Shown here: piece by piece, positions 1 through 7,209 of the stretch
Numbering within the stretch: position 1 is the stretch's first letter
Layout of the letters: each line of letters begins with the position of its first letter
Assembly (NCBI GenBank): GCA_030263595.1
Contig: SZPG01000064.1
Location: 1-38,372, forward strand
Reading direction: 5' to 3'
Origin: Chloroflexi bacterium CFX6
GTDB lineage: Bacteria > Chloroflexota > Anaerolineae > Anaerolineales > Villigracilaceae
DNA length: 38,372 bases
Position numbers and translations under genes: made by a program
The notes under the pieces: model-generated
Database searches by the model: none
Told to the model about the DNA's origin: nothing
The model's input: only the letters and a program-made list of their open reading frames with translations

Positions 1-2473
1 ACGGTCCCCTGTACCTCCACAATTCCCTGCCCGCGCCGTCGTTGCCGTTCGCCTGGAAGTACAACTGGTTGTTGTACACGACCAGGAAGATCGGAGATGA
101 ATCGCCGGACTTGTTGATGTCGCTCACGCGGCTGGCGGTCGTTCCATTGAACCTCCACAGTTCGAAGCCTGCGCCGTCACTGCCGTTCGCGCCGAAATAC
201 AACATGTTGTTGAACGCCGTCAAATACGTTGGAACCGAATCGCCGGAGGCGTTGATGTCCGCTGCGAGGCTGGCGGTCGTGCCGTCGAACTTCCAAAGTT
301 CCACGCCGCTGGTTCCGTTGCTGGCGCTGAAATAGAGCGCGCTATTGAACACAGCCAGATAGGCGGGGTTCGAATTGCCCACGCCGGGGTTGATGTCGGT
401 CACGCGGGTCACGTTCGCGCCGTCGTATTTCCACAATTCCGTGCCTGCGCCGTCGTTGCTGGCGGCGCTGAAATACAGCGCATTGTTGAACACAGCCAGA
501 TGCGCCGGGTTCGAACTCCCATCCCCGCTGTAAATGTCCCAAACGCGACCCGCTGTCACGCCGTCGGTCTGCCAGAGTTCGGTGCCTGCGCCGTCGCTGC
601 CGGTCGCGCTGAAATAGAGCAGGTTGTTGTAAACGGTCATGTACATCGGGTTGGCGTTCCCGGCGCCGGTGTTGATGTCGGTCAGGCGGCCCGTGGCGCT
701 CCCGTTGAAGCGCCAGAGTTCGACGCCCGCGCCGTCGTTACCGTCCGCGCTGAAGTACAACGCTCCGTTGTACGAGGCAAGGAACGCCGGGTTCGATCCT
801 TGCGCGCCGGGGAAGATGTCCGCCACGCGGCTGGCGGTATTCGTCGCCGCGTCGTACTTCCATAACTCCGCCCCGGCGTTATCGTTGCCTGTGGCGTTGA
901 AGTACAGCGCGTTAGCGAATACGGCCGGGTATGAGGGGTTCGAATCCCCGGCTCCGGGGTTGATGTCCGCGACTCGTTCGGTGGCAGTTGTCGGCGTGGA
1001 AAGACCGACCTCCAGGGTATATTGCCGGTCCGAGGCGGAAACGTTCACGACGTCAATGTAATAATCCCCATTGGAAGGGATCGTCCCGCTCCACGTCAGG
1101 GTGGCGTTTTGCGGCTTCAAAACCGTCCCGTTGACGGCGAGCGCCGCCAGTTCCAGCCCGCCTGTGGAGGCAGTGAGATTAAGGGTAAGGGTTTGTCCCT
1201 GCGAAGCGGTCAACACGTAACGATCCTTGAGCCTGGATACTGTCACCGTGCCTGTGCGCGTGACCTTCTCCGTCCCGGCCTGGAAAGTGAGACGGATCGG
1301 TTCATTCCCGACCGGAGCCTGACTCCCGCCCGCAGAGTTGAGAGGTATCTTCAGCTTCACCCCTCCACCCAATGTGACTGTCTTGTTCGCTGCCAGCAGG
1401 ACGTTCAGATCCGCGTTGTATTTCTGCGCGATGGAATTCCACGTATCGCCTGTCTGTGATGTGTAGGATGTGACGCACGGCGGGCCGTAGATGGGTCCGT
1501 TGCTCCCGATGTTGGGGATGGTCAGAACGTCCGAGGGCCAGATCTTGCCCGGGTCTTTTACTTGTGGGTTGGCGTTCCGCACGGCGTTGAAATCCGCGCC
1601 GTAACAACGCGCGATCTGGAGCATCCATTCGCCCCCTTCCACGTCGTGCTGGATGGTGGAGCCGCGCGTATAGTTCGGATTTCCCCCCACCGCCGCATTC
1701 GTGATCGTAACGCTGGCGGATTGAATGCTGGTCGCCCCGCCGCCGGAAGCGACCAGGTTGAAGACCAATTGACTCGCGGCGCGGTCGCCGTCGCTGGTGG
1801 TGTAGGTGTTGGCGCAGGAAAAGGAGGCGTTCGCGGCGAGCGTCGTATCCGCCCCGCCGCAATTGATGTTGCCCATGCGGTCGTTGTGAATGACGAATTG
1901 CGCCGGTCCCAGTGTGGCTGCGCCTGTATTTTTGATGGTATAGGTGAAAGCGATGGCCTGCCCCGCCTGGGTATAGGTCGTCGGGTTGGCGACGACGGTC
2001 AATTCCAGCGTCTTTGCGAGCGTCATTTGCACGGTGGTGTTCACGGTGTTCGAAACGACGCCGCCCGCGCTGGCGGAAGCAACGCTGGTCACGGAACCGT
2101 TGTTCAAGTCCGCTTGGGTGATGGCGTAGGATGAAGTGCAGGTTACGCTCTCGCCCGGATCGAGGTTGTCGTTGAGGTTCCCGACGGTGTTGGTGGGCGG
2201 GCAGGTTGCCGTCGCCTTGTTATCGGTGATGGACGCGTTTCCGGTGATGAGCGCGCCGCCTGAGTTGGTCACAGTGTACTGATACTGGATCGTCTGTCCC
2301 ACCGTGTTGAAGGGTGCGCCTTGCGCCTGGACTGCGAGCGTCAACGCGGGGAGGTCGCCGCCTGAAAACGCGGCTTCAGGCGAGGCGGGAGCGCCGCCGC
2401 CGCCGATGTTGCAAGCGTAGAGGATGCCGGCAAGAACGACTGACAAGAGACCGAGAGAAAGAATCCTTTGCAT
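1..2473 (-). CDS. Secreted lipoprotein with DUF11-like, LysM and ELWxxDGT repeats (3' end outside the window)
   Basis: The gene starts at an ATG at 2473 behind an AAAGGA ribosome site and runs off the left edge with no stop, giving about 824 residues. Residues 1-21 form a signal peptide ending ILYAC, a slightly atypical lipobox, so a lipid-anchored exported protein is likely. Then come two Ig-like repeats of the DUF11/CARDB kind (about 40-250, with phrases such as YTVTNSGG and YTIKNTGAA). Two LysM-like modules follow (about 270-323 and 335-378), then a pre-peptidase-C-like beta domain (about 389-488). From about 502 to the edge there are at least seven repeats of about 40 residues, each with ELWxxDG, an ADINxGxGxSNP turn and a NxLYFxA strand. 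These match the ELWxxDGT repeat, a probable beta-propeller. LysM suggests peptidoglycan contact. Its partner or substrate cannot be read from the sequence. Confidence 0.85.
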   Translation of the reverse strand, partial: MQRILSLGLLSVVLAGILYACNIGGGGAPASPEAAFSGGDLPALTLAVQAQGAPFNTVGQTIQYQYTVTNSGGALITGNASITDNKATATCPPTNTVGNLNDNLDPGESVTCTSSYAITQADLNNGSVTSVASASAGGVVSNTVNTTVQMTLAKTLELTVVANPTTYTQAGQAIAFTYTIKNTGAATLGPAQFVIHNDRMGNINCGGADTTLAANASFSCANTYTTSDGDRAASQLVFNLVASGGGATSIQSASVTITNAAVGGNPNYTRGSTIQHDVEGGEWMLQIARCYGADFNAVRNANPQVKDPGKIWPSDVLTIPNIGSNGPIYGPPCVTSYTSQTGDTWNSIAQKYNADLNVLLAANKTVTLGGGVKLKIPLNSAGGSQAPVGNEPIRLTFQAGTEKVTRTGTVTVSRLKDRYVLTASQGQTLTLNLTASTGGLELAALAVNGTVLKPQNATLTWSGTIPSNGDYYIDVVNVSASDRQYTLEVGLSTPTTATERVADINPGAGDSNPSYPAVFANALYFNATGNDNAGAELWKYDAATNTASRVADIFPGAQGSNPAFLASYNGALYFSADGNDGAGVELWRFNGSATGRLTDINTGAGNANPMYMTVYNNLLYFSATGSDGAGTELWQTDGVTAGRVWDIYSGDGSSNPAHLAVFNNALYFSAASNDGAGTELWKYDGANVTRVTDINPGVGNSNPAYLAVFNSALYFSASNGTSGVELWKFDGTTASLAADINASGDSVPTYLTAFNNMLYFGANGSDGAGFELWRFNGTTASRVSDINKSGDSSPIFLVVYNNQLYFQANGNDGAGRELWRYRGP

Positions 2474-2604
2474 GGTCCACGTCCTTTTGTTGTAAAGTTC
2501 CTGTCCCTGGCGATTACCCACATCTCGCACGTAAGGCGCACGCGCAGCGTCTAATGCCCACGTCGTTGTGAGTAAACGCCAATCCCACCCGACTCGACAA
2601 TTTG

Positions 2605-2635
2605 AGTATAGCATGAAAGGGGATGGAAAAAACAA
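2605..2635 (-). promoter_or_regulatory. Possible promoter of the ELWxxDGT lipoprotein gene
   Basis: On the minus strand TATACT (2605-2610) lies 19 nt from TTGTTT (2630-2635), about 130 nt upstream of the start at 2473. The spacing is slightly long. The rest of the 2474-2797 gap shows no credible gene. Confidence 0.35.
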
Positions 2636-2784
2636 GTCCCGGAGGGAATGATGCGTCACGTCATGTTAAACGCCAGTGGTTCGGATTTGGTTCGAGGAGC
2701 CGGGATTGATCCGCTGAAAAGGTCGCGCCTGGCGAACCTGCCCAAACCGCCATGCTGCCGGGCCCCCCGGTGAAATTAATCGAA

Positions 2785-2807
2785 AAGCCCCTGGTTTTCA
2801 GGGACTT
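2785..2807 (-). terminator. Rho-independent terminator of the DUF4160/DUF2442 operon
   Basis: A minus-strand transcript folds AAGTCCCTG against CAGGGGCTT around an AAAAC loop and is followed by TTCGATTAATTT. The hairpin overlaps the stop codon of the DUF2442 gene. Confidence 0.6.
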
Positions 2808-3100
2808 CGCATTGGATCATCCGGTTTTATCGAGCGCGGCGCTTTTTGGGGTCTCGGCGCAGGCGTTCCAAACATCATTCCCTCCGCGCTGATGTCCTCG
2901 TCAATATCGGGCCAGTGGACGCCATGCCCATCGCCGATGATCACGTAATTTTCCCGTTGTTCGTGCGTTGCCTCAGCCAGCCTCCACGACCATAGCAACG
3001 GCACGCTGATCGTGCGCCCATCCATTAAACGAGCGATGATCGAGTCGTCCGTCACCTCGATATCTTTGATTCTCGTGTCCAGTTTAACCGCAGTGTTCAT
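2798..3100 (-). CDS. DUF2442 domain protein
   Basis: A 100-residue protein with the DUF2442 pattern: a strand-rich N-terminus (DSIIARLMDGRTISVPLLWSW), RENYVIIGDGHGVHWPDIDEDIS in the middle, and a basic, proline-rich tail. The ATG at 3100 overlaps the end of the upstream DUF4160 gene by 17 nt, so the two are surely co-transcribed and probably translationally coupled. DUF2442 proteins often sit beside DUF4160 genes in a two-gene arrangement resembling a toxin-antitoxin module. Which partner would be toxic is not established here, and no catalytic residues stand out. The assignment to the family is firm; the toxin-antitoxin role is inference from gene order. Confidence 0.8.
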   Translation of the reverse strand: MNTAVKLDTRIKDIEVTDDSIIARLMDGRTISVPLLWSWRLAEATHEQRENYVIIGDGHGVHWPDIDEDISAEGMMFGTPAPRPQKAPRSIKPDDPMRSP

Positions 3101-3320
3101 GCCATGCCTCGATTATTCCATCGTAATACGTCTCGATCAGATTTCGAATGCGATTAAGCTCCGCTGGAGGATAACCATGATTTTGGTTTAATGCTATCGG
3201 TTCGAGCCAGAATTTGCAGATCATTTTCTCGCGTTGTACATGAACGTGTAGCGGCTCCGCGCAGTCGAAACTGTAGAAATAGAACCGATAGGGTCCGGGA
3301 ATTCCTTTAACGGTGGGCAT
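3084..3320 (-). CDS. DUF4160 domain protein
   Basis: A 78-residue protein starting at the ATG at 3320. The open frame continues upstream, but that extension has no family resemblance. The body carries the DUF4160 signature: GPYRFYFYSFDCAEPLHVHVQRE (a Tyr/Phe-rich strand then HVHV), FWLEPIALNQNHGY, and a C-terminal helix (AELNRIRNLIETYYDGIIEAWHEHCG). In known relatives this small protein precedes a DUF2442 gene, as it does here with a 17-nt overlap. The ribosome site (AAAGAAAGCG) is weak. A TATACT box 18 nt upstream points to its own promoter. The two genes form a likely small regulatory or toxin-antitoxin pair; the function is not proven. Confidence 0.8.
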   Translation of the reverse strand: MPTVKGIPGPYRFYFYSFDCAEPLHVHVQREKMICKFWLEPIALNQNHGYPPAELNRIRNLIETYYDGIIEAWHEHCG

Positions 3321-3337
3321 GTCGCTTTCTTTGTCGG

Positions 3338-3369
3338 AGTATACCACTCCACCTGGAGGATGGTATAAT
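3338..3369. promoter_or_regulatory. Back-to-back promoters for the DUF4160 operon and the alaS leader, with an inverted repeat between
   Basis: On the minus strand TATACT (3338-3343) faces the DUF4160 gene. On the plus strand TATAAT (3364-3369) faces the leader ORF at 3377. Between them lies CTCCACCTGGAG (3347-3358), a perfect 5-bp inverted repeat with a CC centre that could be an operator. No strong -35 box is seen on either side. Confidence 0.45.
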
Positions 3370-3376
3370 CCCCGCC

Positions 3377-3463
3377 ATGCGCAGGAAGATGAAAGAAGTC
3401 GCCAGGCAAGCCGCCGCGTTGGCTGCGAGCGCAGCCCAAACCGGGACTGCTCTACGACCATAG
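3377..3463 (+). CDS. Candidate leader peptide, 28 codons, Ala-rich, upstream of alaS
   Basis: The ORF runs from the ATG at 3377 to the TAG at 3461. It encodes a basic start (MRRKMKEVARQ) followed by AAALAASAAQ. Nine of its 28 codons are Ala, at positions 9, 12-14, 16, 17, 19, 20 and 25, and all four Ala codons are used. The start lies 7 nt behind a TATAAT box, so the message would be leaderless, and there is no Shine-Dalgarno sequence. The next large gene encodes alanyl-tRNA synthetase, which suggests a control peptide that senses charged tRNA-Ala. GC-rich DNA makes Ala codons common, so the composition alone is not proof. Confidence 0.4.
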   Translation: MRRKMKEVARQAAALAASAAQTGTALRP

Positions 3464-3500
3464 GTCGCCTGTGACGGCGCGAGACTGCACCTTGTCCTTC

Positions 3501-3535
3501 AAGTCCCGGATCGAACAGGTTCGGGATTTTTGTTT
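3501..3535 (+). terminator. Rho-independent terminator in the alaS leader
   Basis: AAGTCCCGGATC pairs with GGTTCGGGATTT (12 bp with three G-U pairs) around a GAACA loop, followed by TTTTTGTTT. Its left arm is the segment that can instead pair with 3441-3448. Confidence 0.7.
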
Positions 3536-3540
3536 GAGAA

Positions 3541-3632
3541 GAGCCATCCATTCCCCAATTCCCCAATTCTCTAATCCTCCAATTCCCTAATCCTCCAATC
3601 CTCCCATCTCCAATCCCATCCTCCAACCCCTC
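3541..3632. repeat. Degenerate pyrimidine-rich tandem repeat
   Basis: The plus strand consists of imperfect copies of units such as CCCCAATT, CTCTAATCCTCCAATT and CTCCAATCC, with no purine-rich stretch. It fills the space between the leader terminator and the alaS -10 box and codes for nothing recognisable. A related sequence is found inside the TPR gene at 38028-38098. Confidence 0.7.
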
Positions 3633-3642
3633 GCCTCTATTG

Positions 3643-3648
3643 TATAAT
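3643..3648 (+). promoter_or_regulatory. alaS: Possible second -10 box directly before alaS
   Basis: A consensus TATAAT sits 24 nt before the alaS start. A transcript from here would carry a leader of about 18 nt including the GGAG ribosome site. It would bypass the upstream attenuator. Confidence 0.5.
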
Positions 3649-3672
3649 TCCACATCACCTCTCGGAGCGCAA

Positions 3673-6486
3673 ATGACCAAAAAACTTTCCGGCAACCAAA
3701 TCCGCCAGACTTTCCTGGATTTCTTCGTCGAACACGGGCATACCGTCGTGCCTTCCATGTCGCTCGTTCCCGGCGGGGACAGCACGCTTCTCTTCACCAA
3801 CTCGGGTATGGTGCAATTCAAGGACGTGTTCATCGGCACGGACAAACGTCCCTACACCCGCGCCGTGGATTCGCAGAAGTGCATGCGCGTGGCGGGCAAA
3901 CACAACGACCTCGACGATGTGGGACGCGACGACACGCATCACACCTTCTTCGAAATGCTCGGCAACTGGTCGTTCGGCGATTACTACAAAAAGGAAGCCG
4001 TCGCCTGGTCGTGGCAATTGCTCACCGACGTGTGGGGACTCCCAAAAGACAGAATTTACGCCACCTGTTTCGAGGACGACCAGGGCGACATTCCCCGCGA
4101 CGATGAAGCCGCCGACGCCTGGAAGGAACAACCCGGCTTCGATCCCTCGCACGTCCTTTTCTTCGGGCGCAAGGATAACTTCTGGCAGATGGCGGATACG
4201 GGCCCCTGCGGTCCATGCTCCGAAATCCACCTGGATCGCGGCGAGGAGTTCGACAACCTGCGCGGCACGCCGCATCGCTGCGGCGTGAACGGCGAATGTA
4301 CCCGCTTCCTCGAACTGTGGAACAACGTCTTCATCCAATACAACCTCTTCGAAGACGGGCGGCTCGAACCCCTCCCGCAAAAACACGTGGACACCGGCAT
4401 GGGCTTCGAGCGCATCGTCTCCGTCTTGCAGGGCGTGGACTCCAACTACAAGACCGACCTCTTCAAAGGCTCGCTCGAAATCTTGCGTTCGCTTACCGGC
4501 CACACCGAAGGGCAAATGTACGCCGACTTCACCCCTTATCGCGTCATTGCCGACCACGTCCGTTCGGCGGCGTTCCTCATCGCCGACGGTGTCGTCCCCG
4601 GCAACGCCGGTCGCAACTACGTCACGCGCATGATCATCCGCCGTGCAGCCCGCTTCGGCGCCAAGATCGGACTGAACGAACCCTTCCTCGCCAAAGTCGC
4701 CCAGGCGGTGATCGAACAATACGGCGACTTCTATCCCGAACTGCGGAAGAACCAGGCAGCCATCCTCGACAACTTGACGCGCGAGGAAATCCGCTTCGCG
4801 CGCACGGTGGAGGCTGGCACTGCCCATCTGGAGAATCTACTCTCCGACCTTAGATCGTCCAATTCTCGTATCCTCGACGGATATAAGGCTTTCGATCTTT
4901 ATGCAACTTATGGTCTTCCCTTCGAAATCTCCCGCGACATCGCCCGCGAACAGGGACTGGACGTGGATGAAAACGGATTCAACGAAGCGAAGGAAAAACA
5001 CGCGCTTGCCTCCGGCGGCGGCAAAGCCATGGGGACGCTCGGCGGCGAGGACGCCAAATTCTTCGCCGAAGTTCTCAAGGACTTGCAGCGCGCCAAAAAG
5101 CTCGGCGAACACGGCGTCGAATACGATCCCTACACCAGCCCGCGCGTCGAAGGCGAAGTGCTGGCGTTGATCGTCAACGGCGAACGGGTCGAATCCGCCT
5201 CCCTCGACGACCAGGTCGAAGTCATCCTCCCCAAAACCGGCTTCTACGTCGAATCCGGCGGCCAGGTGGATGATACGGGTTACATCCGTTCCCTCACCCC
5301 TCACCCCTCTCCCACTGGGAGAGGGGAAGGGGGTGAGGGGGGCTGGGAGATCGAAGTGACCGCCATGCGACGCCCGTCCGCGGGGATCATCGTCCACGTT
5401 GGGACTGTGATCTCCGGTCAACCCAGAGCGGGCGATCACGCCGTCGCCGAAGTGGACATGGCGCGCCGCCACGACATCATGCGCAACCACACCGCGACCC
5501 ATTTGCTGCATAAAGCCCTGCATCTGGTGTTGGGCGCACACGCGCGCCAGGCGGGATCGTTGGTCGCGCCGGATCGCCTGCGCTTCGACTTCACCCATCC
5601 CGAAGCCCCGACTCCCGAACAACTCGAACGCATCGAACGGATCGTCAACGAGGCGATCGCGGCGGATATGGAAGTGTTCCCCAAACTCAAGTCGCGCGAA
5701 GATGCGATTGAAGAAGGCGCGATGGCGTTATTCGGCGAGAAATACGGCGAAACCGTCCGCACGATCACGATTGCGCCTTCCGGTTTCATCGAACCCATCG
5801 AAGAAACGGTCGCGCATCCAACTGCGGTGGTCGAACAGACCCCGAAGTATTCGTATGAACTTTGCGGCGGCACGCACCTGGACCGCACCTCCGATGTCGG
5901 CGCGTTTCTGATCGTCGGTGAAAGTTCCATCGCCGCGAACGTCCGCCGCATCGAAGCGGTGACCGGGCGCGGCGCGTACGAATTGATCGCCCGCCGCTTC
6001 AAAGCCGCGCGGCGCGGCGCGGCGTTACTCTCGACAACGCCCGAAGAGCTCCCCGCGAAAGTGGAGGCTTTGCAAAACGAACTGATCGAAACCCGCAAGC
6101 AGTTGACGGGTCTGCGCGATCACGTCGCCATGACCGAATTCGTCCGCAACCTCGATCTCGTCATGGACGTGGCGGGCATTCCCGTGTTGACCGTCCAACT
6201 TTCGGGCGCGGACGTGAATTCCATGCGCCAGATGACCGACCGTTTCCGCCAGCGTTACCCCAGCGGTGTGGCGGTGCTGGCGTCCGTCTTCGAGGACCGC
6301 GCCATGCTCATCGCCGCAGTGACCGACGATCTCGTCAAGCGCGGACTCAAGGCGGGCGATCTCATCACGGGCATCGGCGGCAAGGGAGGCGGGCGTCCCA
6401 ACCTGGCGCAGGGCAGCCTGCCAAACGGGGACGTCGGCGAAGCGCTGGGCAAACTTCCGAAAGTGATAGAAGAAAGGATAAAGTGA
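3673..6486 (+). CDS. alaS: Alanyl-tRNA synthetase
   Basis: A 937-residue AlaRS, slightly longer than most bacterial enzymes. It attaches alanine to tRNA-Ala and clears mischarged Ser and Gly in the cytoplasm. The chosen ATG at 3673 has GGAG 8 nt upstream and gives the standard start MTKKLSGNQIRQTF. An in-frame start 11 codons earlier would overlap the promoter. Visible landmarks: class II core with FTNSGMVQFKDVF and HHTFFEMLGNWSFGDYY; tRNA-binding region; editing domain with HTATH (H606, H610) and CGGTH (C731, H735), which hold zinc; and a C-Ala domain with a GGKGGGRPNLAQG loop. Residues 541-556 are an extra Pro/Gly-rich loop encoded by a palindromic repeat, in the beta-barrel region before the editing domain. 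The gene is single and ends at a strong terminator. Confidence 0.97.
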   Translation: MTKKLSGNQIRQTFLDFFVEHGHTVVPSMSLVPGGDSTLLFTNSGMVQFKDVFIGTDKRPYTRAVDSQKCMRVAGKHNDLDDVGRDDTHHTFFEMLGNWSFGDYYKKEAVAWSWQLLTDVWGLPKDRIYATCFEDDQGDIPRDDEAADAWKEQPGFDPSHVLFFGRKDNFWQMADTGPCGPCSEIHLDRGEEFDNLRGTPHRCGVNGECTRFLELWNNVFIQYNLFEDGRLEPLPQKHVDTGMGFERIVSVLQGVDSNYKTDLFKGSLEILRSLTGHTEGQMYADFTPYRVIADHVRSAAFLIADGVVPGNAGRNYVTRMIIRRAARFGAKIGLNEPFLAKVAQAVIEQYGDFYPELRKNQAAILDNLTREEIRFARTVEAGTAHLENLLSDLRSSNSRILDGYKAFDLYATYGLPFEISRDIAREQGLDVDENGFNEAKEKHALASGGGKAMGTLGGEDAKFFAEVLKDLQRAKKLGEHGVEYDPYTSPRVEGEVLALIVNGERVESASLDDQVEVILPKTGFYVESGGQVDDTGYIRSLTPHPSPTGRGEGGEGGWEIEVTAMRRPSAGIIVHVGTVISGQPRAGDHAVAEVDMARRHDIMRNHTATHLLHKALHLVLGAHARQAGSLVAPDRLRFDFTHPEAPTPEQLERIERIVNEAIAADMEVFPKLKSREDAIEEGAMALFGEKYGETVRTITIAPSGFIEPIEETVAHPTAVVEQTPKYSYELCGGTHLDRTSDVGAFLIVGESSIAANVRRIEAVTGRGAYELIARRFKAARRGAALLSTTPEELPAKVEALQNELIETRKQLTGLRDHVAMTEFVRNLDLVMDVAGIPVLTVQLSGADVNSMRQMTDRFRQRYPSGVAVLASVFEDRAMLIAAVTDDLVKRGLKAGDLITGIGGKGGGRPNLAQGSLPNGDVGEALGKLPKVIEERIK
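5290..5345 (+). repeat. Palindromic repeat inserted in frame within alaS
   Basis: CCCCTCACCCCTCTCCC and its inverted partner GGGAGAGGGGAAGGGGGTGAGGGG flank a short ACT centre and form a long hairpin. It is translated as LTPHPSPTGRGEGGEG (residues 541-556) between GYIRS and GWEIEV, where other AlaRS proteins have a short turn. The same sequence type recurs in cinA (18318-18402) and in the spacer at 18830-18901. Confidence 0.8.
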
Positions 6487-6490
6487 CTCA

Positions 6491-6516
6491 AGGGCGACCC
6501 GCCGGGTCGCCCTTTT
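6491..6516 (+). terminator. Rho-independent terminator of alaS
   Basis: GGGCGACCC pairs perfectly with GGGTCGCCC around a GCC loop, followed by TTTT, starting 5 nt after the alaS stop codon. Confidence 0.9.
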
Positions 6517-6599
6517 CATAAACGCCGCCTCGCTGACCCGAATTCATTGCTGATCTGCAAAATTCCGCTTACGCCCCTCACAACGAAAGGAACCTTCCC

Positions 6600-7112
6600 A
6601 TGTCGCGCGTATCGAAAATATTGCTGTTCATGTTCGTGATCGTATTCGCTCTTGCCTGCAACTTCGTCACACAGCCGCTCGACGAGGCGCAGGAGGCGGT
6701 TGAAACCGCGCGGTCGCTGGCGACCGCCTTGCCCATCGAGACCCTGCAATCCTTTGCCACAGCTCTGCCGGTCGAGACTCTCGAAGCAATCCCATCGGAG
6801 ATGCCGGACTTTGAAAATCTGGCGGATCCGCAGGGCGAGCCGCTCGAAGTATGGAACGGGATACCCATTATGCCCGCGTCGACCGCAGGGGCGGAATCAT
6901 CGGGCATCTATAGTTTCAAAGCCGACGCCTCTGTGGAGGAGGTGGTCGAATACTATCAGGTCTTGTTGCCGGAACTTGGCTGGACCAAACTCTTCTCCGT
7001 CCCGGATACGGGAAACGGGGCATTCCTTACCTACGAAAAGGGAGAGAATGTGATCACCATTACCGTCGCTTCCGATGGCGAAGGGACGCTGGTCTGGTTG
7101 ACGAGTCAATAG
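6600..7112 (+). CDS. Small lipoprotein of unknown function
   Basis: A 170-residue exported protein. The signal peptide (MSRVSKILLFMFVIVFALAC) ends in a good lipobox with Cys20. A linker predicted to be helical follows, with two similar segments (TALPIETLQS and TALPVETLEA, about 43-60). The C-terminal 75 residues (YSFKADASVEEVVEYYQVLLPELGW ... FLTYEKGENVITITVASDGEGTLVWLTSQ) look like a compact alpha/beta domain in which a helix precedes beta strands. This pattern, a strand then VEEVxxYYxxxLxxxGW, is typical of small secreted Chloroflexota proteins of unknown role. The start has AAAGGAA 8 nt upstream. The gene stands alone between the alaS terminator and the next promoter. No enzyme motif is seen. 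Confidence 0.75.
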   Translation: MSRVSKILLFMFVIVFALACNFVTQPLDEAQEAVETARSLATALPIETLQSFATALPVETLEAIPSEMPDFENLADPQGEPLEVWNGIPIMPASTAGAESSGIYSFKADASVEEVVEYYQVLLPELGWTKLFSVPDTGNGAFLTYEKGENVITITVASDGEGTLVWLTSQ

Positions 7113-7196
7113 CCGTTGATCCTGTTCCATCCATCCCGCAACCGCGCGTAGTTGGCGTTCTCTAACGCCAACGGGAATCTGTCTGTCGCGGTACGC

Positions 7197-7202
7197 TATA
7201 AT
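7197..7202 (+). promoter_or_regulatory. -10 box giving a probable leaderless transcript
   Basis: TATAAT ends 7 nt before the GTG start at 7210, so transcription should begin at or next to the start codon. No Shine-Dalgarno sequence is present. Confidence 0.6.
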
Positions 7203-7209
7203 TGAATGA

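Larger units (their letters stand above)
3376..3535 (+). ncRNA. Putative attenuator leader RNA upstream of alaS
   Basis: A transcript starting 7 nt behind TATAAT (3364-3369) would begin at about 3376, at the ATG of a 28-codon ORF, and end at a U-tract near 3535. Several hairpins are visible: GGCTGC/GCAGCC (3421-3436) inside the Ala codons, CGACC/GGTCG (3454-3466) at the leader stop codon, and the terminator at 3501-3529. The segment CCGGGACT (3441-3448, leader codons 22-24) is a perfect 8-nt complement of AGTCCCGG (3502-3509), which is the left arm of the terminator. The two pairings exclude each other, as in ribosome-mediated attenuation. A stand-alone small RNA is the main alternative. No 6S, SRP or T-box signature was recognised. 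Confidence 0.5.

Noticed and set aside
1..1000. CRISPR array in the regular repeats at the left end
   Set aside because: The period is about 120 bp, the repeats differ in sequence and they keep one open frame, so they encode protein repeats.
3376..3535. T-box riboswitch, 6S RNA or SRP RNA upstream of alaS
   Set aside because: No T-box UGGN sequence stands in an antiterminator bulge, no stem I motifs, and none of the conserved SRP or 6S elements are visible; the leader-peptide model fits better.
3321..3845. Longer version of the DUF4160 protein starting near 3845
   Set aside because: The extension runs antisense through the leader region and the alaS start and has no family similarity; the family start is at 3320.
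3655..4827. Long minus-strand open frames opposite alaS
   Set aside because: Codon pattern mirrors the alaS frame and the product has no recognisable domain; they are shadows of a GC-rich gene.
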